Source: Mongoliitalea daihaiensis (lineage in GTDB: Bacteria > Bacteroidota > Bacteroidia > Cytophagales > Cyclobacteriaceae). From it: a stretch of DNA of 64,000 nucleotides. The notes below the pieces were generated by a model. That model did no database searches and was not told the DNA's origin. It saw only the letters and a list, made by a program, of their open reading frames with translations. A program made the position numbers and the translations under genes. The stretch covers positions 1,181,501 through 1,245,500 of the forward strand of contig NZ_CP063779.1 of the NCBI RefSeq assembly GCF_021596945.1. Reading direction: 5' to 3'. Positions within the stretch are counted from its first letter, which is position 1. The number at the start of each line of letters is the position of its first letter. Shown piece after piece: positions 8,925-17,954 of this stretch.

Positions 8925-9130
8925 CACAGATTTAACAGATTGGTTTTGAAGTAAGAAGCGAGAGACTAGAGGCGAGAAACGGTGACACTCAATTCCCACT
9001 GTCTTACCCTCACTGTTCCCTCCTCCTTTCTGAACTGTGGACTGTCGACAGTTAGCCGTGGACCCAACTGTTGTTACTGCCAACTGTTCACTTCGCACTG
9101 TTCACTATTCACCGTTCATTGTTTCCTAAA
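8925..9130. repeat. degenerate actgt/gttcac repeat tract in convergent gap
   Basis: Between the fasciclin terminator and the YcxB-like gene there is no gene. The tract is composed of diverged units such as cactgttcac, accgttcatt, caactgttcac and actgtggactgtcgacagt. It shares actgccaactgt (9076-9087) with the long hairpin at 2782-2829 and starts with ctcacagatttaacagatt, which resembles the cacagat units of the 7.3-kb duplication. Confidence 0.55.
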
Positions 9131-9171
9131 AGAAAAGTCCCTTCAAAATTGAAGAGACTTTCTTGGAGAAT

Positions 9172-9645
9172 TTATTTAAGGTACCCTTTTCTTTTAAGGA
9201 TTGTTTCTACAAACTTGATATCATTGTCAGAATTGAATATCGTAAAAGGTAAGTGTATGAATTGTGCTTTGGAGAGTGTCAAGATGAATGCATCTTTTTT
9301 AATCTCAGCACTTTTGATCATCCCCCAATTAATGGGCATACCTTGTTTTGCGTTGAGTTTCATCAACACCTGCCTACTATCTATTTCATAAGCCATTTTT
9401 TCAAAAATGACTTTATTTTGCTCCATTTGTGTGACGCCGGCAAATTGAATGACCCAAAAAAGAAGGTATAAAACGTAGGCTAAAATAGCCATGCTAATCC
9501 ACCACCAAGAAGGAATCCAAAAATATCCACACGCAATGGCTACAGCAATCAGTACTACCCACCACTGTTCTTTCAATACATTGACAAGACCCATTTTGAT
9601 ATAGGTGCCAGTATCTAACTTGTATTTTTTTGTTTTTACTATCAT
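9172..9645 (-). CDS. YcxB-like membrane protein
   Basis: 157 residues. After a short beta segment (VKTKKYKLDTGTYIK) come two adjacent membrane helices (about 29-46 and 48-70), then a soluble C-terminal half of the YcxB type that holds the usual hydrophobic strands: VIFEKMAYEID, KSAEIKKDAFILTL, AQFIHLPFTIF. YcxB-like proteins are small, widespread inner-membrane proteins of unknown function. The start ATG at 9645 is supported by the full family-like N-terminus. It is transcribed towards the fasciclin gene across a repeat tract. Confidence 0.75.
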   Translation of the reverse strand: MIVKTKKYKLDTGTYIKMGLVNVLKEQWWVVLIAVAIACGYFWIPSWWWISMAILAYVLYLLFWVIQFAGVTQMEQNKVIFEKMAYEIDSRQVLMKLNAKQGMPINWGMIKSAEIKKDAFILTLSKAQFIHLPFTIFNSDNDIKFVETILKRKGYLK

Positions 9646-9801
9646 TCGCTTGATTTTTCAGGACGCAAATATCCGATTATAAGTCCTATTTCACAAATTC
9701 TTAGGTTTTTTGGGTGATATTTCAACAAAAAAAAATAAACAGTGTTAAAAAAATTGATATCCTTTTGAATTGTCCTTAAATTAAAGGTAAAATTTCAGAT
9801 T

Positions 9802-10029
9802 ATGAGTAGTTTAGTAGTAGACCTGATGTTATGTGGAATGGCTTATGTGGTGTTGATTTACTTCATCGCTACTCTGACAAAAGCAAGAATTCCCCGAGAT
9901 CGAGATAATGGTGATGATGGAGACGGAGGTGTAGAAGATCTGACTCCACCCAAAATTGATTTGCCTCCTGGTATTATTTGGCCATCTGATGGCCCAGTGA
10001 AGCGTATCAAAGACCCTGTCGATTTTTAA
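9802..10029 (+). CDS. small single-pass membrane protein with acidic linker
   Basis: 75 residues: one N-terminal membrane helix (about 4-26, LVVDLMLCGMAYVVLIYFIA), a short basic stretch (TKARIPRDR), an acidic Gly/Asp linker (DNGDDGDGGVED) and a Pro-rich C-terminus with PPGIIWPSDGPVKRIKDP. I do not recognise a named family. The ordered composition and the TTAA stop shared with the convergent Fur gene (10026-10029) suggest a real gene. By the positive-inside rule the tail is probably cytoplasmic. Confidence 0.65.
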   Translation: MSSLVVDLMLCGMAYVVLIYFIATLTKARIPRDRDNGDDGDGGVEDLTPPKIDLPPGIIWPSDGPVKRIKDPVDF

Positions 10030-10445
10030 TTGCATTTATCACAGACCCCTTGTACAAGTAAAGAAACTTCTTTTTTCGAAAATCCTTCAGGTAGGGTGAT
10101 CATTGGTAAACTGATTTCATCAATACAGATGGTATTTCCACATTTTTCACATTTAAAATGTACGTGATCATGGTGATGGGAAGTACTTCCTTCATGGGAA
10201 TGCGTGCATAAAGCATATTTGGTTGCTCCACTATCATCAAGAACTTTGTGAACAACATCAGCATCCAAAAAAGTTTTCAATGTGCGATAGATGGTGACGC
10301 GGTCAAAATCGTCTTTTAACTCTTCTTCCAAATCTCCATGAGTAAGCGCAACCTGTCTATTCAAAAATGTTTTCAAAACATCTTTTCTACACTTGGTAAT
10401 GCGCAGCTGATGCTGCTGTAAAATTTGTAATGGTGACTTTCCCAT
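10026..10445 (-). CDS. Fur-family transcriptional regulator
   Basis: 139 residues, typical Fur length. The N-terminal winged helix (about 8-85) includes RITKCRKDVLKTF and the recognition region DFDRVTIYRTLKTF. The C-terminal dimerisation domain has HHHDHVHFKCEKCGN (regulatory-metal His residues and first CxxC) and ends GVCDKCN (second CxxC), so a structural Zn site is intact. The family includes iron (Fur), zinc (Zur) and peroxide (PerR) sensors; sequence alone does not decide among them here, although the His-rich run before CxxC is common in Zur/Fur-like proteins of Bacteroidota. Its stop overlaps the convergent small membrane protein by 4 bases. Confidence 0.92.
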   Translation of the reverse strand: MGKSPLQILQQHQLRITKCRKDVLKTFLNRQVALTHGDLEEELKDDFDRVTIYRTLKTFLDADVVHKVLDDSGATKYALCTHSHEGSTSHHHDHVHFKCEKCGNTICIDEISLPMITLPEGFSKKEVSLLVQGVCDKCN

Positions 10446-10497
10446 GGGTGATTTCTTCAGCTATGATGTCAAAAATAGGAAAGAATTTAGTGAAGAC

Positions 10498-10528
10498 AAA
10501 AAAGCCAGCCCTTTTCGAGGCTGGCTTT
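10498..10528 (-). terminator. intrinsic terminator of the metalloprotease gene
   Basis: The stem aaagccagcc/ggctggcttt (10501-10510 and 10519-10528) has an 8-base loop. Read on the minus strand it ends in a run of six T (10498-10503). It lies 17 bases after the stop of the minus-strand metalloprotease. Confidence 0.85.
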
Positions 10529-10544
10529 GTTAAGTGATGTACTA

Positions 10545-13073
10545 TTATTTTGGATCTAGTATTTTCTTGATGCGTGCTAAAGCATCTTCCAAGTGAACTT
10601 TACTTGCCCTGTCGGAAGTTCTGCCGATAGCAGCTGAAATTTGTCTTTCCAAGGTCTTCAGTTCACCTCTTGCCATTGGTCTGATATCTGACTGGGATGC
10701 ATTGATCTGCGGTCCAGCAAAGGCTCTGAACTGAGCTGGTAAGGCAGGCTCATTTCCTGTCAATAACAATTCCAGACGTTCGATGTGTGCACGCTGTAAA
10801 CTTCTTCTATGTACGTCGATTGCTCTTCCTGCACTTAGTTCTGTCCATATACCCGCTCTCAAATCATCGAACAATTCGAACATGGAGTAAGCATCTTTGC
10901 CGTTCAAAGCTTCATTTTCGATCATTCTACCCAAGCGACCCCATTCCAAAATGCCATTTAAAGTTCCTACTTGTACGCCTCGGATTCTTTCCAATGCGCC
11001 AAAGTCACCTACACGTGAAATGATTTTTTCATCCATCAACCATTTAGGAGTAGCAAAAAGCTCTTTGTTGATGAATTGTACAGCTCTTTTCTGCTTTTCT
11101 TTATCTACGTGTACATACACTTCTTCCCCTTGGCCGGAAGACTTATAAAATTCATATACGCCTCCCACATTTGTTCTCACGTGACCCATGTATCGGTTGT
11201 ATTGACCGATTACCTGACCGTACATTTCATTAAGGTCTGCATAGTCTTTAAATGGTTTGTCTTCTTCTGCAGTCCATTCCATCAAATTAGGAAGGATTAT
11301 TTTAAGATTTTTGATTCCATAATCCGAAGCTTTCATGGCATCATCTCCCAAGTCTTCACTTTGCGTACTTGGATCGTAGTTGTTGCCTTGTCTCCCGAAT
11401 CTATAAATTGGATCATCTGCTTTTTCTAATATCCACTGATTCAAGATAGGCTGCTCGTCTTCAGGCGTCTTTGCATCTAAAATAGGTTTGTAACCCCACA
11501 TGATGGAATATTTGTCATAAGGACCTACATCTGGCATCAAACTTACATCTTGATCACCTGGTTGTGCGATGTAATTGAAACGAGCATAATCCATGATAGA
11601 TGGAGCTGTACCAAATTTGGAAGTAAAGGTTGCAGAACGTAAAGAATCTACCGGATATGCATGTGAGGAGGCAAAGTTGTGTGGTAAACCTAAGGTATGG
11701 CCTACTTCGTGGGCTGACACAAAGCGGATCAATCGACCCATCACTTCTTCTCTAAACTTCACACCTCTTGCTTCTGGGTTGACAGCAGCAGTTTGGATAA
11801 AAAACCAGTTTCTCAATAAGTTCATCACATTGTGATACCATCCGATATCAGATTCGATGATCTCTCCCGAACGTGGATCAGATACGTGAGGACCGTAAGC
11901 ATTTTGAATATCTGAAGCAAAGTAACGAATCACTGAATAACGCGCATCTTCCGGAGTCCAATCAGGATCTTCTTCTGGACTCGGTGGATCCATGGCTATA
12001 ATGGCATTTTTAAAGCCAGCTTCTTCAAAGGCCTTTTGCCAATCTTCAACTCCCTGCTTCAAATATGGTCTCCATCTGTCTGGAGTAGCGGGGTCAATAT
12101 AGAATACGATTGGTTTTTTTGGCTCTACTAATTCTCCTCTTCTAAACTTATCGTAATCTTCTTCTTTTACTTCCAATCTCCATCTGTCTAGGAAGGTTCT
12201 GCTGGTCGCTTTTTGTTCATCTAATCCAAAATCAACCACCGAACGGCTAAACCAGCCTACTCTTCTATCGGATAAACGCTGCATCATCGGCTCCTTTGGC
12301 AGTAAGACCATAGAAGAATTCATCTCTAAGGTTATCAATCCCGTACTTGAGTTGGAAGGAGGGTTGGTAGCTGCATAGGTCATTACATAGCGTGCTTCAA
12401 TATTGATTGGATAGGGAGAAATTCGATCAATGTACGAACGCTCATTATCCAATCGTGTCACGCGGAATTGCTCTCTTCGATTTCTTGGTAGGCCAATAGC
12501 CTGTACATCTTTGGCGAAAAGATCTGTAACCTCTATTACCACTCCACTGCTATCTTTTGCAAGCGCTTTGATATCAAATTTTTGAAGGATAGGTTCTAGG
12601 TTGGAAGCTTTCACCGCAGTAAATATTGGCAAAGAATCAGCGGCAGTATTGCTATAGGATACTACTTTCAAGAGGATATCGTTCATGTTCTTGTCCCAGC
12701 GAACCAAAAGCGTGTTTGTACGCTCACCTCCGTAACCAATACCATCGGCAGTTTTTGCAATGGTCGTGACTACCAACATTTCTCTACCTAAGAGGGAATC
12801 AGGAATTTCGTAGAAATACTTTCCTTCAATCTCATGAACCTTGAAAAGACCTTCTTTGGTCTTGGCTTTGTCCGTGATGATTTCGGCATAGGGTTTTGGG
12901 CCCGGCTTACTTGCTTGAGGCCTTGGTGCAGGTGCCGGTGCTGCTGCTGCAGGAGCATTTTTAGAGTTTTTCTTCTTTTTTTGTGCGAACGCATCATCTG
13001 CAAAGAAAAATGCGGTCAACACCAAAAGCAAAGAAAGCCCTTTTCGGCATTGATTGATTGTAAACTTCTTCAT
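10545..13073 (-). CDS. secreted zinc metalloprotease (DUF5118-DUF5117-DUF4953)
   Basis: 842 residues. A signal peptide (LSLLLVLTAFFFADDAFA) is followed by a Lys/Ala/Pro-rich linker (about 33-58), a small DUF5118-type segment, a DUF5117-type beta-rich domain (about 110-300) and a DUF4953-type metzincin-like catalytic domain. The zinc site is HEVGHTLGLPH (H455, H459, third ligand H465; catalytic E456) with SIMDYARFNYIAQPGD downstream, which resembles the metzincin Met-turn. The domain order matches a conserved Bacteroidota family of large exported proteases; substrates are unknown. It has its own terminator and appears monocistronic. The ATG at 13073 directly precedes the signal peptide. Confidence 0.93.
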   Translation of the reverse strand: MKKFTINQCRKGLSLLLVLTAFFFADDAFAQKKKKNSKNAPAAAAPAPAPRPQASKPGPKPYAEIITDKAKTKEGLFKVHEIEGKYFYEIPDSLLGREMLVVTTIAKTADGIGYGGERTNTLLVRWDKNMNDILLKVVSYSNTAADSLPIFTAVKASNLEPILQKFDIKALAKDSSGVVIEVTDLFAKDVQAIGLPRNRREQFRVTRLDNERSYIDRISPYPINIEARYVMTYAATNPPSNSSTGLITLEMNSSMVLLPKEPMMQRLSDRRVGWFSRSVVDFGLDEQKATSRTFLDRWRLEVKEEDYDKFRRGELVEPKKPIVFYIDPATPDRWRPYLKQGVEDWQKAFEEAGFKNAIIAMDPPSPEEDPDWTPEDARYSVIRYFASDIQNAYGPHVSDPRSGEIIESDIGWYHNVMNLLRNWFFIQTAAVNPEARGVKFREEVMGRLIRFVSAHEVGHTLGLPHNFASSHAYPVDSLRSATFTSKFGTAPSIMDYARFNYIAQPGDQDVSLMPDVGPYDKYSIMWGYKPILDAKTPEDEQPILNQWILEKADDPIYRFGRQGNNYDPSTQSEDLGDDAMKASDYGIKNLKIILPNLMEWTAEEDKPFKDYADLNEMYGQVIGQYNRYMGHVRTNVGGVYEFYKSSGQGEEVYVHVDKEKQKRAVQFINKELFATPKWLMDEKIISRVGDFGALERIRGVQVGTLNGILEWGRLGRMIENEALNGKDAYSMFELFDDLRAGIWTELSAGRAIDVHRRSLQRAHIERLELLLTGNEPALPAQFRAFAGPQINASQSDIRPMARGELKTLERQISAAIGRTSDRASKVHLEDALARIKKILDPK

Positions 13074-13194
13074 GTAAATATTGGTTGACTAAATAATAAG
13101 CTATGAATTAACTCACTTCACGGCTATTTTCTTAAATTTCCTGATTACAATTTTACAAGCGGTTACACATACAAATAAAAGGTTTAACAAAACG

Positions 13195-14307
13195 ATGCAG
13201 CACAGGGAGATAATCATCATTGGTGGAGGATTGGGGGGATTGATTGCTGCATACCTTTTAGCAAAGCATGGGCGTCAGGTTTTACTCATCGAAAAAAAGA
13301 CCTATCCATTTCACAGAGTGTGCGGTGAATATATATCCAACGAGGTAAAGGATTTCTTGATAAGGGAAGGCCTTTTTCCTACTGATTTAGATCCGGCAGA
13401 TATTCATACATTCCAACTTTCAGCCATAGATGGGAAGATTGCTAATTTGCCTTTAGAAATGGGAGGGTTTGGTATCAGCAGATATGCTTTGGATTTGTTT
13501 TTATATCAAAAAGCAAAATCAATCGGAGCTGAATTTTTACTGCAAACGCAAGCAGAGCAGGTGAATTTTAAAGCGGAACAAGAAAAATTTGAAATCCATT
13601 TGCTGCATGGAGAGGTATTTACAGCTGACTATGTGATTGGGGCATTTGGTAAGCGCTCTAAAATTGACAAATCCATGGGACGGTCATTTATGGAGCAGCG
13701 TTCACCTTATATCGGTGTCAAATATCATATACGCACTGAAATGGATCCGCATACAGTTGCTTTACATAATTTTGAAGGAGGGTACTGCGGAGTCAATAAA
13801 GTAGAAGGTGAGACGTATAACCTCTGTTATCTAGGTTCTCGTCATTCATTGAAAAAATATGGCAGTGTTCCTGCCATGGAAGCTGCTGTGCTGCATCAAA
13901 ATCCTCATTTAAAACGAATTTTTAAAGATTCGGAGTTTCTTTTTGATAAAGCAGAAGTGATTAATGAAATTAATTTTGAACCAAAACTACCAGTTGAAAA
14001 CCGTGTCTTGATGGTAGGAGATGCTGCTGGTCTTATCACTCCCCTTTGTGGCAATGGGATGGCTATTGCAATGCATACAGGTAAGTTGGCAGCGGAGCAA
14101 ATTTTGAGTGGAAAATCCAGAAGGGAGATAGAAAAGGCGTACATGACTGAATGGAATGCCCTATTTAAACAACGACTTTGGGTAGGAAGGACTGTTCAAA
14201 AACTATTTGGAGCCAAGTGGGCATCCTCCTTTTCGGTGGGGTTGATCAATAGCTCATCCATGATTGGGAGACAGATTGTTCGCCAAACCCACGGCATTCC
14301 TTTTTAA
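13195..14307 (+). CDS. FAD-dependent oxidoreductase (geranylgeranyl reductase/monooxygenase type)
   Basis: 370 residues. The N-terminal Rossmann motif GGGLGGLIAAYLL (10-22) with acidic end LLIEKK binds FAD; RVCGEYIS (41-48) is the C-G-E motif seen in geranylgeranyl reductase-like flavoproteins; VLMVGDAAG (271-279) is the second FAD motif (GD 275-276). The neighbours are UbiA, a type III polyketide synthase and a methyltransferase, so a role in hydroxylating or reducing a lipid phenol or pyrone is inferred, like SrsC beside SrsA/SrsB in Streptomyces. Its stop codon abuts that of the convergent UbiA gene (14307/14308). Substrate and reaction are not shown by the sequence. Confidence 0.88.
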   Translation: MQHREIIIIGGGLGGLIAAYLLAKHGRQVLLIEKKTYPFHRVCGEYISNEVKDFLIREGLFPTDLDPADIHTFQLSAIDGKIANLPLEMGGFGISRYALDLFLYQKAKSIGAEFLLQTQAEQVNFKAEQEKFEIHLLHGEVFTADYVIGAFGKRSKIDKSMGRSFMEQRSPYIGVKYHIRTEMDPHTVALHNFEGGYCGVNKVEGETYNLCYLGSRHSLKKYGSVPAMEAAVLHQNPHLKRIFKDSEFLFDKAEVINEINFEPKLPVENRVLMVGDAAGLITPLCGNGMAIAMHTGKLAAEQILSGKSRREIEKAYMTEWNALFKQRLWVGRTVQKLFGAKWASSFSVGLINSSSMIGRQIVRQTHGIPF

Positions 14308-15201
14308 TTAATAAAACACTTGCATGATCTGTGTATTTTCTAAAAAGTACCAAATGAAAAACGCATTCAAGCAAATTCCCGAAATTCTATTCATCCACAT
14401 AGCCCAATCATAATTCACATATCTTTCAACGGATTTGGTTGCAAAAGTAAACCAAACCAAGAAATAAAGGATTACTGGTGATAGGGAACCAAGAAAAACA
14501 AACAAGGCTTGTTCCTGTCCTTTGTCTAAGAAATACCAACTAAAAGCAGACCCGGCAACCAAAAACCATAAGGCGGCAAAAGTAAATGTACCTTTAATAC
14601 CCAGTTTTAAGCTCAATGTTTGATCACCTCTTTTAGAATCCTCCTCATGTTGATAAATTTGAGTTAAAGGATATGAACCCCACAACATCAGAGATGTCAA
14701 AATACCTGGGATAAATACGTGACTTTTGGCGAATACATCCCAGCCAAAATCGCTCAATCCCGCGTAAGCCATGCAAAATGTAAAGCAACCTTGGAAAAAG
14801 CCTGCAACGATCCAGCTAGCCACTGCATATTTTTTTAGTCGAATGGATGGGTGGGAGTAAGCCATTGATATCAAGCTATACACCAGTAGCATACTTCCAA
14901 CCTGCCAGTTGACCATGGCACCCAACATAACGCTGATTAGCGTAAACAGTAATGCCAAATAATAAAGACCTTTGTTGACTTTGGGTGGATTTCTTAATCC
15001 TCCAATACTTTTTTCATCTTTGTCAAAATAAGAATTGTAGCCATTGCTTGCAGGGTACAAAAATAAGTGCAAACCCATAAATATCAGCAACAAACGCTCA
15101 GGGTTATGATTGGGTGTTAAGGCCAAAGCGAAGAAAAATACGGGCATTAAATAAAAAGAAAAAGGAATTCGAAGATGTTTCCAGCTTGCTAAAGTAAACA
15201 T
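14308..15201 (-). CDS. UbiA-family prenyltransferase
   Basis: 297 residues from the ATG at 15201; the longer frame to 15318 would overlap the divergent polyketide synthase start and adds a polar segment with no homology I recognise. About eight to nine membrane helices are evident. Both aspartate-rich motifs of the family are intact: NSYFDKDEKS (N-x3-D type) and YQHEEDSKRGDQT, which bind the Mg-diphosphate of the prenyl donor. Such enzymes attach isoprenoid chains to aromatic or quinone acceptors. Located divergently from the type III polyketide synthase with 82 bases between starts, it may prenylate that product; this is inference. Confidence 0.9.
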   Translation of the reverse strand: MFTLASWKHLRIPFSFYLMPVFFFALALTPNHNPERLLLIFMGLHLFLYPASNGYNSYFDKDEKSIGGLRNPPKVNKGLYYLALLFTLISVMLGAMVNWQVGSMLLVYSLISMAYSHPSIRLKKYAVASWIVAGFFQGCFTFCMAYAGLSDFGWDVFAKSHVFIPGILTSLMLWGSYPLTQIYQHEEDSKRGDQTLSLKLGIKGTFTFAALWFLVAGSAFSWYFLDKGQEQALFVFLGSLSPVILYFLVWFTFATKSVERYVNYDWAMWMNRISGICLNAFFIWYFLENTQIMQVFY

Positions 15202-15283
15202 AAGTGTATTTTTATTCTTAACTTTTGTCCGATGCTCTTGTTTTAACTGAGTTGTCGAAGATAACGATAAAAAACGATTTTGG

Positions 15284-16360
15284 ATGAATAATAGTATAGT
15301 GAGCATAGGAACGGCCAATCCTGGTACTGCAATCCCTCAAATGAGGATTGCTGATTTTATGAAATTGGCTCACGGATTGGATCCGACAGATGCTCGCAAG
15401 TTGCAGTTTGTCTATCGTCAATCAGGGATTGAGAAGAGATACAGTGTGTTGGATGATTTTAATCATACAGATCCTGAAAATTTCACTTTTTTTCCAAAAA
15501 ACGAACACTTACTTCCATTTCCAGGCACAAAGGCTAGGATGACTGTATTCCAGCAGCAAGCTTTACCCCTTGCCCAAAAAGCTATCAGCACTTGCTTGAT
15601 CGATGGAGAAACCTACCCTGATGAAATTACTCACTTAATACTCGTATCCTGTACGGGCATGTATGCCCCTGGATTGGAAATTGATATCATTCAACAACTT
15701 GGTTTGAGGTCCTCCGTAGAGCGGTATGCCATTCATTTTATGGGATGTTATGCTTCTTTTAATGCTATTCGTTTAGCAGATCGTCTATGTGATGCAACAG
15801 CGGATGCTAAAGTATTGATAGTATCGGTGGAGTTATGTACCATTCATTTTCAACGGGAGTTTACGGAAGATAATTTATTGGCAAACGCAATTTTTGCTGA
15901 CGGTGCTGCCGCCGCTCTTGTTTGCAGATCGGATGATGGTCTGAAAATAAAAGGCTTTGACTCTGCCTTATTTCCAGAGGGTGCATCTGATATGGCTTGG
16001 AGTATTGGAGATGTAGGTTTTGAAATGCGGTTGAGTAAGTATGTACCGGAATTATTGGGAAAAGGACTTCATCAAAGCCATGCGTACTTAGAAACAAAGT
16101 TTAACTTGTCCAGTATTTCTAATTTTGCGATTCATCCGGGCGGTAAACAAATTCTTCAAAAAGTAGAGGAGGCATTTGGTATTGGGGCTACTCAAAATCT
16201 TTTTTCTCACGAGGTGCTGAGGGCTTATGGGAATATGTCTTCTACTACTATTTTGTTTGTGTTGGACCGATGGCTACAAGATCAAAAATCCTCCGGTGAT
16301 ATCTTAGCGATGGGTTTTGGCCCTGGTTTGACTTTGGAAACCCTTTTGTTAGAAAAATGA
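15284..16360 (+). CDS. type III polyketide synthase
   Basis: 358 residues, normal for chalcone/stilbene synthase-like enzymes. The catalytic triad is complete: Cys155 in HFMGCYASFN, His284 in AIHPGGK and Asn317 in AYGNMSST. The segment SCTGMYAPGLEID and the C-terminal loop GFGPGLTLE are family hallmarks. Bacterial homologues condense a fatty acyl starter with malonyl-CoA to make alkylpyrones or alkylresorcinols. The downstream methyltransferase overlaps by 4 bases (ATGA at 16357-16360), so the two are translationally coupled, as in bpsA-bpsB and srsA-srsB. A bidirectional promoter with UbiA probably lies in 15202-15283. The precise product is unknown. Confidence 0.95.
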   Translation: MNNSIVSIGTANPGTAIPQMRIADFMKLAHGLDPTDARKLQFVYRQSGIEKRYSVLDDFNHTDPENFTFFPKNEHLLPFPGTKARMTVFQQQALPLAQKAISTCLIDGETYPDEITHLILVSCTGMYAPGLEIDIIQQLGLRSSVERYAIHFMGCYASFNAIRLADRLCDATADAKVLIVSVELCTIHFQREFTEDNLLANAIFADGAAAALVCRSDDGLKIKGFDSALFPEGASDMAWSIGDVGFEMRLSKYVPELLGKGLHQSHAYLETKFNLSSISNFAIHPGGKQILQKVEEAFGIGATQNLFSHEVLRAYGNMSSTTILFVLDRWLQDQKSSGDILAMGFGPGLTLETLLLEK

Positions 16361-17070
16361 GCAAGGGTTTCAAACATAGAAGCATCGAAAAGGAAATCAT
16401 GGACGATCTTGAGATTGGTGGAGCTGTTTTGGACCAAACACTGCATGAACTTCGAATCATCAACCGGCTTTTGGGTGGTAATTATGTCAGTACGTCTGGA
16501 TTGGATCAATTGATGCAAAAAGTTCCTCAAGCAGCTTACAGCATTGCCGATTTAGGATGTGGTGGTGGAGATATGATTAGAGTCATGAGTAATTGGGCTG
16601 CTACACATAATAGAAAGTGTTCTTTTATCGGGATAGATGCCAATGCTCATACGATTGCTTTTGCCAAAGAAAATTTGAAAGATTTACCTGATGTAAATTT
16701 TCAAGTGCAAAACGTCTTTGAAACCAGCTTTTTAGAAGATCCAGTTGACCTGATTACATGCACATTGTTTACACATCATTTTACCGATGAGGAACTAATT
16801 CAACTTTTCAAGGCTTGTTTAAAGAAAGCCAAAATAGGAATCGTAATCAATGACTTGCATCGTCATCCAGTAGCATACAAGAGTATTCAACTGTTGACAA
16901 AATTATTTTCCAAGTCCGATATGGTCAAAAACGATGGTCCATTATCTGTAAAAAGGTCTTTTGTAAAAGAAGATTGGGCCCGAATTTTGCGCGATTCCAA
17001 TATCTCCACCTATGACTTGTCGTGGCACTGGGCTTTTCGGTGGAGATTAGTTATTCCTTGTGCCGACTAG
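16357..17070 (+). CDS. SAM-dependent methyltransferase of the type III PKS locus
   Basis: 237 residues. Class I Rossmann methyltransferase: motif I IADLGCGGGDM (about 63-73), acidic motif II GIDAN, then DLITCTLFTHHFTDEE as motif IV. The N-terminal helical segment and overall form match methyltransferases paired with type III polyketide synthases in bacteria (BpsB/SrsB context). It would methylate a phenol, resorcinol or pyrone hydroxyl. Its start overlaps the polyketide synthase stop, and the MscS gene begins 32 bases after its stop. Confidence 0.88.
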   Translation: MSKGFKHRSIEKEIMDDLEIGGAVLDQTLHELRIINRLLGGNYVSTSGLDQLMQKVPQAAYSIADLGCGGGDMIRVMSNWAATHNRKCSFIGIDANAHTIAFAKENLKDLPDVNFQVQNVFETSFLEDPVDLITCTLFTHHFTDEELIQLFKACLKKAKIGIVINDLHRHPVAYKSIQLLTKLFSKSDMVKNDGPLSVKRSFVKEDWARILRDSNISTYDLSWHWAFRWRLVIPCAD

Positions 17071-17102
17071 GAATTGTATCAACCAAATTTTATTATCTAT
17101 AT

Positions 17103-17948
17103 ATGGAAACTACTTTAGATCTACAAGAAATCAACGTTTGGAAAGACAAGGCAATTGATATGGCCTTTCAGTTGGGGCCAGTGTTATTTAAAGCATTAAT
17201 TCTACTCATTATTGGTAGACAAGTAATTAAGTTTTTACTCGGATTGTTAGGGAAAACGTTGGATAAGTATGAAATCGATGCATCCTTAGCTACCTTTTTC
17301 AAAAGTTTTTTATCAGCCGTTCTGTGGGTTGTATTGCTGATTAGTGTTGCTACAACACTGGGAATGCAGATGACCTCATTCGTAGCTATTCTTGGTGCTG
17401 CAGGTTTGGCTGTAGGTTTAGCCTTGCAGGGATCTCTTTCAAATTTTGCTGGGGGAGTTCTGATTTTGGTATTTAAACCATTTCGTGTAGGAGATACTAT
17501 TGAAGCTCAAGGACATTTAGGCTCTGTTGAAAGTATTGATATTCTGTATACAAAAATTCGGGTTTTTGATAATCGGGTGGTGACTGTACCCAATGGGGCT
17601 CTGGCAAATAACAGCATTATCAACCTTTCACAAAAGCCTACACGTAGAGTTGAAATGAAGGTAGGGGTAGCTTATGGTACGGATTTGAAAAAGACAAAAC
17701 AAGTGATCTTAGACGTATTAACTAAAGATGAGCGCGTTCATGAAGATCCTGCACCTAGTGTTCATTTCATGAGTTTTGGGGATAGTTCTTTGGATTTGAC
17801 CATTCGCTGTTGGTCAGATTCTGCAGATTTGTGGCCCGTGTATTGGGACAATATGGAGGCGATCAAAGAGGCGTTTGAAGAGCATGATATTGAAATTCCT
17901 TTTCCTCAGAGAGATGTTAATCATTATTATCCAGAAGGGAAAAAATAA
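17103..17948 (+). CDS. small-conductance mechanosensitive channel (MscS family)
   Basis: 281 residues from the ATG at 17103; the upstream extension would overlap the methyltransferase and lacks family sequence. Three membrane helices: about 21-39, 61-82 and the pore helix GAAGLAVGLALQGSLSNFAGG with the Ala/Gly knob packing of MscS TM3. The cytoplasmic beta domain follows (FKPFRVGDTIE, VFDNRVVTVPNGALANNSI) and an alpha/beta C-terminal cage ends with EIPFPQRDVN. The channel opens on membrane tension and protects against hypo-osmotic shock. A MITE-like element starts 7 bases after the stop. Confidence 0.95.
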   Translation: METTLDLQEINVWKDKAIDMAFQLGPVLFKALILLIIGRQVIKFLLGLLGKTLDKYEIDASLATFFKSFLSAVLWVVLLISVATTLGMQMTSFVAILGAAGLAVGLALQGSLSNFAGGVLILVFKPFRVGDTIEAQGHLGSVESIDILYTKIRVFDNRVVTVPNGALANNSIINLSQKPTRRVEMKVGVAYGTDLKKTKQVILDVLTKDERVHEDPAPSVHFMSFGDSSLDLTIRCWSDSADLWPVYWDNMEAIKEAFEEHDIEIPFPQRDVNHYYPEGKK

Positions 17949-17954
17949 AAAGAG

